From NCBI RefSeq assembly GCF_964204645.1, contig NC_134036.1:5345600-5409599 (forward strand): 64,000 nucleotides of DNA, written 5' to 3'. Made by a program: the position numbers and the translations under genes. The notes beneath the pieces were generated by a model. That model was not told the origin of the DNA, did not search any database, and saw only the letters and a list, made by a program, of their open reading frames with translations. The DNA comes from Tubulanus polymorphus (taxonomy: Eukaryota > Nemertea > Palaeonemertea > Tubulaniformes > Tubulanidae). Shown one piece after another: positions 36,698-48,500 of this stretch; the stretch's first letter is position 1, and each line of letters begins with the position of its first letter.

Positions 36698-39600
36698 ATG
36701 GAGCAGCGACTGAGAGCGTTGTTTATAGCGTCGCTAATCGTCTGTCAAGTTCGCATCGCGCGCGCTGATCGCGCAGACTCTATCGAGGAATCGTCTGTGA
36801 CGGTAAGTTCGTCTTGTAACAACACGTGGTACCCCGTAGATTCTACGTCCGGTTACATCGTTTCACCGAATTACCCGTCGTTAACGCACGATGTTGAATG
36901 TAGTTGGTTCATGAACAGCTCATTACCGGGAACTTTTCACGTCCAAGTTTACTACGATTTCGAGCCGTCAATATTCTGTAGTGATAACTACCTTCTCGTC
37001 TACGAGTCTGATAACAGATTGTGCGGCGATGGAAAATATGAAATCCGCCGTGACGATTCGATCTCGTTGATGTTAAGGAGTAACGTCGATGGTACGCGAG
37101 GTAGTCGGGTTTATGTTATATATCGTTATGAACGAAGCCGATTGAGAATACGTCACAACTGCAGGGAAAGAAATTACAATTTGAATGAATTGCAAACGTC
37201 GAAGGGATACAAATACAGTATAGGATATCTAGCGCAATGTCGGTTGTACCTAACATGGAAGGGGATGCCCGATTATTTCGCTTTTAACTTGACTTTCCAG
37301 AAGTTAGACTACAGAACATCCTCTATTTTTCCAGCTATAACAGTCCACGATGGATGGAACATCAGCAGTGAACCTATAGGTATTATACGAGAACAAACCG
37401 GATATCCACCTTCCTCATTTTATACTAATACAAATAAAGCCGTAATATCATCGCTTCGTCGCCCACTGATCTTTCGATCACAGCTTTTAGTTCAGATGTA
37501 TAAAGTATCAGATTGGAACGTCTCTAATCCGTTGATTCAAATCGCTAAAAACGAGTCGGGAGTGCTCATACCCGATGACAACAGTTTACACGTAATAACT
37601 CGATCAAAACACTTACACTGCTGGTCTATCACAGCGCAGGTGTTACAGTACGTCGTCTTCAACTGGACACGTGATCTAGTCTCGTCCGGTGACGTCATCG
37701 GTGTATATAAACAAGAAGGGTTACGCGTTGTGGGAACAGATATCTTACTCGGGTACAACTACCTGGAATCACTGAGTGTCAAATCTGACGGCTTTCTTGT
37801 TGTACTATGCGCTCTGAAAGCTACACTTCACGATAATGAAACATTTGAAATAAACTATAAAAACGAATTTATTTCGATGGAGAATATAAAGGTCTACAAC
37901 CGGGTGAGTTAAAATGCGTGAAATTATTTTACTCCGTATCAAAATAATTGAAGTAAAAAAATATTTATGATGCACTTAAAATGGGCTTTTTATGTCTAGG
38001 TACCGGTGAACGCAATGTGGTCCATGAGGCCGTTCATGCTGTTTCCAACACGAGCAAAGCTCTATTTGAATTATCGCGTCACTAGATACGAGTTGAAAAG
38101 GAAAACTGAGATTTATGAAGAGAATATGGAACTAACAGTTTTATCAGAGAACTGCGAGCGAGCTGGATTTTACATATTCGACGGTGGTAATTTCACGGCT
38201 AGACGATACGGTCCGTATTGTCCTCGTTTAAAGAAATATGACCGTCACGTCGTCAGTCTGATTACATCAGGTGGGCCGGTTACTGTAGTAGGATACGCTT
38301 ATAACTGGGAGGGTCAGTTAGCAGTCGATTCGCGCCTGACATTTCGTACTACCGACTGTGACGGGTATGTTTTAAAGGAAGGAGAACGACAGATCAACAT
38401 GACGTCACACTGTCTCGTGATTACACCCGAAAACCGACGCCTTCCGTTAAAAAACATTTACATTTGGTCCAAACACGGATATGTACTTGATTCTTGTATT
38501 ATCGACAAAAGATTCCCGATCGATAGATGCATGTTTCGACTGAAACTCCAGTCTACCAATAACGGTCTTGTTTTACAAACGGTGGATTTTAAGCTAGTAA
38601 GACCCTTCCGCGTGGAGCCGTTGTTTGTGAAACTACGCCGTAAATGTATGGCCATGAAAAAGCCCGATAAGCTCACAGATATGACCTGGCAAACACCGGA
38701 ATGCGGGTTAGTGCAGTCAATGAACTACCCCGGACCAGAATACTACGAATCAGTCCGTAGAAAATACACTTTAGAATTCAGGACTAATCAGTTACAGATT
38801 CGATTTTACAGATTCGTTTTCAAATACATTCAGGTAATACCCTGCGAGAAATCGTCCTGGAGGGATAATGATCCTATTTTGTTCATACAGAATCCATATT
38901 ATTTCATAACAACCGGGCGACGTGTAGAGACTCGACACACGACCAAAATATGTGGTAAAATGGCCGTTTTGGGAACTGTTTTTTATAGCTTGCATCACGA
39001 GATGCACTGGTTTCAGGTGGAAAATAATATACCAACCTTTCAAATACAATACACGGTTATTCAGTCATTATTAGAGAAACAGATGAAAAATGTCTGTAAA
39101 TCAGGATTTCTAGATTCGGGAATTTCATGCGTAAAATACATCAGAGATGAACGTCTGACTTGGGAGAATGCTGAATTGTATTGTAGACAGAAGTACGCGG
39201 GACATCTACTCAGTATCAACTCACAACAGGAAATGATTTCTATTAAAAGATTATTCGCTACAAAGCTTCTTCTAAAGGCATATTCACAGAAAGCGCTCAT
39301 AATGATGATTGGATTACAACTGCAGGTAAATTTGAAACACCGTTCGTAAGTTCTATGTTTGTAAATATAATGTTAATTCTTTTTTTGTTTCGTAGCCCAA
39401 TACCGGTTATTACACGTGGTCAGATGGGAAACCATTAAGCTACACAGAGTGGTATAAACCTACAAATAACGACACGATACCAGAAGTTATTCAAGGATTG
39501 ATATCTCCTCCCAGGAAACAACCGATCAATGACGTCAATATGCCGTGTACGGCGATGATGCTGAATAATCCACGAGGATCAGCGAACTGGGTTCGATTTC

Positions 39601-42600
39601 CCTGCGAAATCGATGAGGTTCACACGAGTTTCATTTGTGAAACAGAAAGAACCAATATCGGAAATAGAACATTTAGAAAGGTGAATTCAACAAAAAATGA
39701 CGAATCCATGATAAGGGAGAACATGTCGAAAGAAAATAGTTGCACGGTTGGATGGTTAGGTATGAATAAACAATGCTATCAAATACTGACAGACTGGAAA
39801 AAACGTCGAGGTTTGGATATAAAAACTGCGACGGAGATGTGTCACGGCATCCGTGCAGAAATAGGCGCGATAACTGGTTACACAGAAAAAGAAACACTGA
39901 AATTAACAAGAACATTTCAATATCGACATCAATATAACTCTATACTAACGATGACATATAATGACGGACTGCTAATTATAAACCCAATTATCACAAGAGA
40001 TGAAATTACTTATATTCAATCAGTTAAATGGATGATGAGACAGTTTGATTATGAGACAGATACAGCGCATTCTGTTTTGTGTTCGTACAATGTAACTGAT
40101 GAAGAGTTAGCTTCTATAAGCGGTTGTAAATCGTGGCAGTTTAAATGTAACGATCAAAGGTGTATCAGCGACCATCGCGTATGTGATACCAGACAAGACT
40201 GTCAACACGGTGAAGATGAATTCGATTGTACGGATATCAATTTACACAGTCAGTTTCAATGCAAAGATGGTCAGATTATATCAATAAGCGGTTTCTGTGA
40301 TTTCATACAAGATTGTGTGGATGGTTCCGATGAGAACTCGTGTTTTCATCACCCGTGTTTGTTCGGAGAATTCCGCTGTATCAGTGGTCAATGCGTCATC
40401 AGGTCAAACAGATGTGACGGTGTTACTAATTGTAAAGATGGATCAGATGAAATCGAATGCACTGCTGAAATGTGTCAGGGGTTTCTGTGTAACAGTGGAG
40501 ACTGTATTAGCTCTCAGTTGTATCAAGATGGTGTCGTGGATTGTAGTGGAAGCCTTGAAGAAGATGAATTAGTAACGGCGACTAATGTTACAGTGAATCC
40601 TACTGTTCAGTGCAATAATGAAAACCAATGCACAACTAACTTCACAAATCTCTGTACTGAATCTGATGAACAAAGATGTTCTTTCAATTCTCCTCATTGT
40701 TATTCAAGACGTCACAGATGTATTCTAGAAAAAATGACGAATGGTTTCCCAGTTTGTAGAAATCTTGAGCACGTATTGAGATGTGAAGAATTCGAATGTC
40801 CAGCTGGTACTGTAAAATGTCCAGCATCGTACTGTATACCGATTAGGCAGGTTTGCGATGGTCAATCAGATTGTCCTAATTCAGAAGATGAACAAAACTG
40901 CGAGATATTTTCATGCCCAGGAATGTTTAAATGTGGCCACGAAAATCGATGTATTCCACAATTCGATGTCTGCGATGGCGTCATACATTGTAAACATACA
41001 ACTGATGACGAGGCTTTCTGTAACGTTAAATGTCGTGAAGGTTGTTACTGTCAAGGTCTAATGATCGATTGTAGAAATACCGGTTTAAAGAACATTACCG
41101 GTCTTTTCTCGGCATCAACTCGAGTTTTAATTTTATCAAATAACGAATTAACCTTAGAAACGTCGACATTCTTTTCTTATGTATATTTGCGCATGCTCAA
41201 CATCTCCATTACCAGATTGTCTTATATTTTACCAAACTCGTTCTCAAACCTGCAAAATCTTCATACATTAGACCTTACGTATAACAACCTCACATCCCTA
41301 TCCGCAAATACGTTCACCGGTTTGTATAGCTTGAACGAGTTATTCATAACTGAAAATCCGTTGCGTCAATTAGAGGATGATACATTCCGAGATTTGAAGT
41401 CCCTGAAAAATCTTGACCTACACGGACTCAGGTTGTTGGTGCTTGATAGAAATGTATTTCGAGGGTTATCTTCATTACGATTGATGAATATCAGCAGTAA
41501 CAGAATACATCATATTTCACGATACGCATTTTCTGGATTAAGCTCACTTGAAATTCTTGATATAACCAACAATTACGAAGTTATTTCTGCCGACAGAAAT
41601 GTTTTCAACAATCTGACATCATTAGTCTCCCTTATGTCTGACCATTACAAATTTTGCTGCATGGCTCCGAATATTGACCAGTGCCTTCCGGAAGCTGATC
41701 AATTTTCCTCCTGTTCTGATCTGATGGGTAACACAGTCCTCAGAGCTATCATTTGGGTCATCGCTTCATTCAGTCTTATCGCGAACAGTATGGTCATTTC
41801 TCTGCGCGTTCGTGCGATTCGATTATCCCCTTCAAATCCATCTTCAGATATCATCATCATTAATGTCGCTGTGTGTGATTTTATGATGTCTATATATTTG
41901 TTTCTGATCGCTGGAGCCGATTATCTTTATAAAGATAATTACTTTCTCTATTCCGAATCGTGGACGGACAGTTTGTTTTGTCGTCTTGCTGGAATCACGG
42001 TGTCTATTTCTTGTGAAGGTTCATTGATATTTTTGCTCATGGTGACGAGTTATAGGTTCTCAAATATCGTTAATCCATTTTCAGGAAGCGCAATAACATC
42101 TCCGAAATATGTGTGCATTATTTGTTGCACATGTTGGATTGTCTTGTGTGTCATTGTATTACTACCTCTTACACCTTTCCCTTACTTTGGAGACAATTTC
42201 TACGGCACAACTGGAGTTTGTTTACCGATGAATTTGATTTCAATCGATGTGAATGCCTGGCAATATTCATTCGCTATTTTTGCTTTGTTTAACTCTGCAA
42301 TACTTGCAACGATAATAGCGACTTATGCGCGAATGTTCAGACTCGTATCTGGAAGCAGGTCCGGTTCGGGTAGAGCTGATCCTACGGAACTGATTCTGGC
42401 GCGCAGGAGTTTAGTGATAAATCTTTGTAATTTATTTTGCTGGCTGCCGTTAATTATCGTTCAGTTTTGCGCGGTATTACGGGTAGAAATACCGAATCAG
42501 GTGGCGGCTTGGCTGGCTGTTCTTTTCTTACCGATCAACTCGTCCCTCAATCCCCTTCTTTACACAATTCTGACTATCGATATGAAATCCATACGAGCAA

Positions 42601-42632
42601 AAACTAAACGCAGGCTTCATCGAAAAGATTGA
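36698..42632 (+). CDS. CUB/C-type lectin/LDLa/LRR 7TM receptor, copy 4 (B type)
   Basis: Exons are 36698-37903, 38000-39325 and 39396-42632, with donors CGG|GTGAGT and CAG|GTAAAT, acceptors CTAG|GTA and GTAG|CCC, phase 0; the protein is 1,922 aa, the shortest copy. The start is the second conserved Met (MEQRLRALFIASLIVCQ), because the upstream one is lost; the signal peptide remains complete. CUB1 keeps its four cysteines. The LRR block is that of copy 3. The TM3 sequence is MVTSYRF, so the DRY position is YRF (42051-42059) and the usual preceding Arg-His is gone. The C-terminus is RRLHRKD and the 3' flank is the alternative kind shared only with copy 6. Domain order is otherwise as in copy 1 and the frames are open. 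Confidence 0.87.
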
Positions 42633-42975
42633 CAAGATAGTTTTAGACTCACCAAAAGCAGCTTTCGGGTGGTACAATTCAGTCGATACGATTTTTCGAT
42701 TTCGTTGTTTGGTCGGGATAATATCGTTTTAGAACATCATCCTGAACGTTAGACAACAATTTGAAAAATATATAGATAATCTTTCACAGTTTTATTTCAC
42801 GTGAAATATTTCTAATTTTCTGAATTTACTCGATCACTTGATATCGTCAACTTCTCAATATTAACAATGGATGTATGGACGGTAAGACCCAGGTTTTAAC
42901 CCTTTCCCTGGGGCATATTTTGTTGCTTACGATTTCTATGTGGGATTGAATCCTCTTTTTTGTATTGACTTAATG

Positions 42976-42981
42976 AATAAA
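42976..42981 (+). terminator. Poly(A) signal, copy 4
   Basis: AATAAA in TTAATGAATAAAGACC, 344 bp after the stop codon. The homologous site after copy 6 is mutated to GAAAAA. Confidence 0.4.
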
Positions 42982-43191
42982 GACCCACATATGATATATC
43001 CAATCTGAACCTAAGTTAATAAAAGCTACCGGAAATCTGGGTAAGCAGTGACCTAGATCTAGAGGTCAAATTTAGGTCACGCCTTTGTATACATGAATTA
43101 GTTTGCTAATAGAAAACATCGCTAGCTAGCTGATGAGGTTTGAGCAGCCGGTTGGACTAGTTTAATATCTAGTGGAAATTAGGTTAGTCTG

Positions 43192-43640
43192 ACATATCAC
43201 ATCGTTACGCTTTATGTGACGAAGATATAAATATAGCTTTCGGTTCGGGTGGTGGTAAGTGTAGGATCGCAAAAATTCGAAGTCTATCAAAGTGTCCCAT
43301 AAACACCTTTATCTCACTTCTTACGACAGTAGTAATAATGAATACACTTTCCGAAAAATGTGCTTACTTTTTGCTTTTTGAAAGCGAGTTTTTAGAGCGT
43401 CTGTATCTCGATACTGCGCTACAAGAACAATGACCAACGGACAACATCACCGGGTAGACACGCCAGGAGCAACTATTGCTCTTATGGACTCAACACAAGA
43501 TGGAATCACTGTGTTAGGTACCCTTATTGCTCGTGTGCGGAGAGCGGGGATGCCAAAGTTCCGACACGGTAACGAGCATCTCGCTACTGATTGTACCTAC
43601 AGCGCAGTATCGAAGCACATGCCAACTCACTTCCACAAAG
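43192..43640. repeat. Array-unit repeat downstream of copy 4
   Basis: Diverged homologue of 1-386 and 63615-64000, recognisable by TCACATCGTTACGCTTTATG, the CCGAAAAATGTGCTTAC segment and the ACAAGAACAATGACCAACGG segment. It contains small indels relative to the other two. Confidence 0.8.
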
Positions 43641-44374
43641 TATGAACAGCATCTTTAGAAAGCGTGTTCATCGTCATTACCGCTGTAAGATAGAATATAT
43701 AGTGAGATACAAGTGCGCACGCATTGATTGTATTCGATGAATTACTCGAACAGTGCGCCTCCGATCAGAGGTATAATCCCGAACTGTACGATGCATCGAA
43801 CCATCTTTTACAGATACGGAAATTCTATGAATTGTGAAACAGTCCCTGTCCGGAAAAAGCATCGGCGCTAGTATGATTAGTACGATGTGCGCGCAGCGGT
43901 TACTAGTTTATATTCTAAAAGTTGTTCAAGCTTCAGAAAAGATTGTATCTATAGTACTGGGCCATGAAATTTACCCGTTTGTTATCAGGATTACAAAGCT
44001 TAAGCGCCTATAGCGAGTGAGAATTGTGAATATAGGTCAAATACAGAAACGAACTTAAGAGTTTAAGAGTTCGAAAACTTATTTTCAAATTCTCATTCCA
44101 AGGAGACAGTTGCTGACTATACTCATGTAAGTTTTCCACGCAAGGAATAAAGCGTTATCATCTTCAAAAACATTTTCTAAACTACTGATTAAGGTTTTCC
44201 TAGGTTGAAAGATATTAACATTCGGTTGCGAATGATATCTTGGTGTATATAAATTAACTATTCTCGGGTTCTCAAAAGAGTGCGAAAACAGTGTGAATAC
44301 ATTTGATATAGAAGCATGCATGATACATATATATTGAAAACCGCTGTCGAGCGCAGAAATGTTTAGACGTTTTT

Positions 44375-44397
44375 ACAGTAACTGCCTCGAGGCGTTT
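44375..44397 (+). promoter_or_regulatory. Conserved upstream box, copy 5
   Basis: ACAGTAACTGCC plus GCCTCGAGGC lies about 1.19 kb before the copy 5 start codon. The core is identical to that in B-type spacers although the surrounding sequence has diverged. Confidence 0.35.
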
Positions 44398-44856
44398 TAC
44401 AATATATAACCATTGCTGCAATACGTATTCAGCATCTCACTTAGTTGGGTTCTTGAAAATGCTGAGATAAGCAGGATGTTTCAAATACGAACACATTTGT
44501 TAAGCTATCCTTATCCTTATCTGCGATGAGGCTTTGAGTCCAATGCGATATCAAAATGTTTTCGATGGGGAATCATTATTTTCAAACAAAATGTCGATTT
44601 TTTTTTTAAATCATGAAGTAAGGCACAAGATTCTTTAGATTAAAAAACAAACTATGCAGCTATCTTTAATCGATCAAACGTATTCATCAAAACTAAATAT
44701 CTATTCATCGTACATTTTCTCTATTCGGGATCGATAATCGTAGTCTGTTCAGACCATGTGATTCGAACTAAAGTTTTAGGGAATCCCTATTCGGTCGAAG
44801 CACACGACAGAAGATGCTAAAAATACACGTTGAGCTAAATCGCTGCATGCATATAC

Positions 44857-44890
44857 CTTGGAGTAATCATTTTCAAATGATTACTCCAAG
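44857..44890. repeat. Perfect 16-bp inverted repeat (palindrome)
   Basis: Identical to the palindrome at 2291-2324, at the same relative place upstream of an A-type receptor gene. Surrounding bases differ at several positions, while the 34-bp palindrome is unchanged. Confidence 0.8.
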
Positions 44891-45482
44891 CATATACAAT
44901 GTCTATTTCCTTTGAATATGACGCGCATGAATTCCTGTGGCCTCTTCGAGACTCGATCGGACTTATATCCCAGATTTGTGTCAAAGATCAGATTGAGTTT
45001 GATTTACGTTTCTTATTCTAAATATTAATAAAATCAACAGCGATTTCGATGATAATGAGTTTTTATTCAACGTCCTGCTATACGCGGTTATAGAAACGAA
45101 GTCGATTCGAATTTTACGTTTCTAAAGCAAAATTAAATCTCATTTCTAATAATCTCGTAACGGTAACTTTTGATGAGAAGCATAACTTACGCGTTTCATA
45201 TGCAGGGAAAAATCGATACCTCATTTATATATTGGTTATTAAATGTATAATGAATCGGAAATTCGGTCCGGAATATTTCTGCTCGGATGTTTTGAGTATA
45301 TTATATATAGTAATTATATGAACATTAACATATAGCGATGAACTGAAACTAGAATAACTGAGAAAATCAAGGATCTCCTTATTGTGTTGCGTTATTATTT
45401 TTTCTTCGGTTGAATTTGCGAAATACGTATTTTTTACTGAACATATACGATGACTTCTCGACACGTCGGATCGAATTTTCTG

Positions 45483-45561
45483 ATTGGATGAAATCGGATC
45501 GTGATGCGACCAATAAACGATTATGTGAAACTTGACGAATTTCGTTCATTCTGTCGCAGTG
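45483..45561 (+). promoter_or_regulatory. Inverted CCAAT pair and start region, copy 5
   Basis: ATTGG at 45483-45487 and CCAAT at 45510-45514, then TCATTC and CTGTCGCAG just before the ATG. The order and spacing match copy 1. Confidence 0.5.
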
Positions 45562-48500
45562 ATGTTGTTCGGCATGGAGCAGCGACTGAGAGCGCTGTTT
45601 ATAGCGTCGCTGATCGTCTGTCAAGTTCGCATCGCGCGCGCTCATCGCGCAGATTCTATCGAAGAATCGTCTGTGACGGTAAGTTCGTCTTGTAACAACA
45701 CGTGGTACCCGCTAGATTCTACGTCCGGTTACATCGTTTCGCCAAATTACCCTTCGTTCACGCGCGGTGTTGAATGTCGTTGGTTCATCAACAGTTCTTT
45801 ACCGGGAACTTTTCACGTCCAAACGAAATTCGATATTGAACTGGCAGTATTCTGTAGTGATAACTACCTTCTCGTCTACGAGTCTGATAATAGATTCTGC
45901 GGTGATGGAAAACATGAAATCCGCCGTAACGATTCGATCTCGTTTATGTTCAAGAGTAACGTCGATGGCGCACGAGGAAGTCGAGTTTATGTCGTATATC
46001 GTTACGAACGAAACCGATTAAGGATCAGTCCGATAGGAAATTTTAAGGTGCACGAATTGAAAACATCGACCGGATACAAATTTACGATGTTCTTCTACCG
46101 AGGATGTCAGCTGTTCGTCGAATGGAACGGCATCCCGGATGGTTTGGCGATGAATTTGACCTTCGTAGAGTTGAACGTTAGGCTTTTCTCTGGTTCTAGC
46201 ATCGATCCAGCCTCAAGTTTTCGAATCTATGATGGCTGGAACAGTAGCAGTGAACCGATAACGCTTATAGGCGTACAGAGCGGACAACAGCCGTCATCGT
46301 TTTATACCAAAACTAACAAGGCAATGATTTCTGTAACGAATCAACGCGACACTACGACGAAACTTTTAATCCAGACGTACAGAATATCAGATTGGAACGT
46401 CCCTAATCCGTTGATTCAGATCTCTAATAACGAATCGGGAGTGCTCATTCCCGATGACAACAGTTTATACGTAATAACTCGATCGAAACACTTACACTGC
46501 TGGTCTATCACAGTGCAGGTGTTACAGTACGTCGTCTTCAATTGGACACGTGATCTCGTCATATCCGGTGACGTCATCGGTGTTTATAAACAAGAAGGGT
46601 TACGAGTTGTAGGAACTGATATTTTACTCGGTTACAACTACCTGCAATCACTGAGTGTTAAATCTGACGGATTTCTCGTCATACTGTGCGTTCTAACGAG
46701 GTTGAATATAACACAATCGAATGTGAGAATACACTTCATAAGGATATCAACATCGATGTCAGAATTGCGCATCTTTAAACGCAGGGTAAGTGTCAAATTA
46801 TGGATGCTCTTTAAGTCAAACCTGAACGGATGAGCTTCGCACCTATAGCAGTCAATTGATAAAATGAATTAATATTGCCCACAAATCGCATGTATATTTA
46901 GATAGATGACAAACTGAACACGATGTCGCTGGCACATTACTTGCTGCTTCCACGTCCAACGAGGAACTTGAGGTATCATGTATTTCTGTTTGAATTCAAA
47001 TGGAAAGTTGAAGTCTATGAGAAGAAACTGGAATTAACGGTGCTGTCTGTGAATTGTGAAAATTCTGGATTCTACATATACGACGGTGGTAATTTCACGG
47101 CTAGACGATACGGTCCGTATTGTCCCGGTTCATTAGGTTATCTGCGAAGTGTCGTCAGTCTGATAACATCAGGTGGACCAGTTATCGTAGTAGGATATAT
47201 TTATAACTGTCAGAGAAAGCGGATAGCAAGTGGCTCTTTAGATTTACGTGCGACTGAATGTGACGGTTTTACTCTTAGGGAAGGAGAACACCGGGTGACA
47301 GTGCAGACGTCGAACTGTTTCAGGATTACACCCGAAAACCGAGTTCGATTACGTAGAGTTTACGTATTTTCAAAGAACGAATATGAAATTGGTGGGTGCA
47401 CGCCGGATTATACGGAACCTCTCAGGAGATGTAGATTTTTGATGCCTCTTAGTATTCAGCGTCTCAATAGCAGTCTCATACTGCACACTGTCACAATCAG
47501 ACCGACTTATTTGTTCTGGTTACACCCGTTTATCGTTGAATTGCGGCGTGTCTGCCAAACATTAAAAAGGCCTAATACATTCTTCTACGGCGGGTCGCAG
47601 ATGCGAAGAGAAGTTCACTGCGGAATCGTGCAGTCACTGAATTATCCAAGATCTGCCCCAACTTTAACTGTTACATTGAAATACAGAGTCCAGGTCTTTT
47701 CATTTCAAAGCCGAATTCAGTTTTTCCGATTCATCATCAAAACAATGGAAAAGACGTCGTGCATCAAGGATTCCCAGAACGAACTAGAATCCGTCACGTA
47801 CATCCAGGAAGTTATTTATTCATCCACTGCCCAACACAGAATAAAACTATGCGACAAGTTTGCTGAACCGGGAGATACATTTTACAGTTTACTTGAAATA
47901 GGAATGTGGTTCGAGGTGAAAAACCGAATTCCCAAATTTAAGATACAATACGTCTTACAGAATCAGTTACCGGTGAAAACTTTAAGTAATGTTTGCAAAT
48001 CGGGATTCCTAGATTCGGGGAATTCATGCGTAAAATACATCAGAGATGAACGTCTGAATTGGGAGAATGCTGAATTGTACTGTAGACAGAAGTACGCGGG
48101 ACATCTACTCAGTATCAACTCAGAACAGGAAATGATTGCTATTAAACGATTATTCGCCACAAGACATCTGTTATTCAAAGCATACACGCAGAAAGCGCTG
48201 ATAATGATGATTGGACTAAAGAAACAGGTAATGTAGAACTGTACGTCACCCCGAATTTTGATGGCTCTTTTTTCAAAGTTAAGATTTTCAAGTATTTATT
48301 TACAGTCGAGAGCGGGTTTTTACACGTGGACTGATGGAAAACCATTGAGCTACACAGAGTGGTATAAACCTACAAATAACGACACGATACCAGAAGTTAT
48401 TCAAGGATTGATATCTCCTCTTAGAAAACAACCGATAAATGACGTCAATATGCCGTGCACGGCGATGATACTGAATAATCCACGAGGATCAGCGAACTGG

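Larger units (their letters stand above)
42633..45561. other. Short spacer between copies 4 and 5
   Basis: At 2.9 kb this is the shortest spacer. It lacks the 3-kb block found after copies 1, 2, 3 and 5. Instead it has a different 3' flank, shared with copy 6, followed by the array-unit repeat (about 43192-43640) and an A-type upstream region homologous to 1400-2991. A 71-codon frame at 43430-43645 is not preserved at the homologous places (246 onward and 63860 onward), so I do not call it a gene. Confidence 0.7.
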
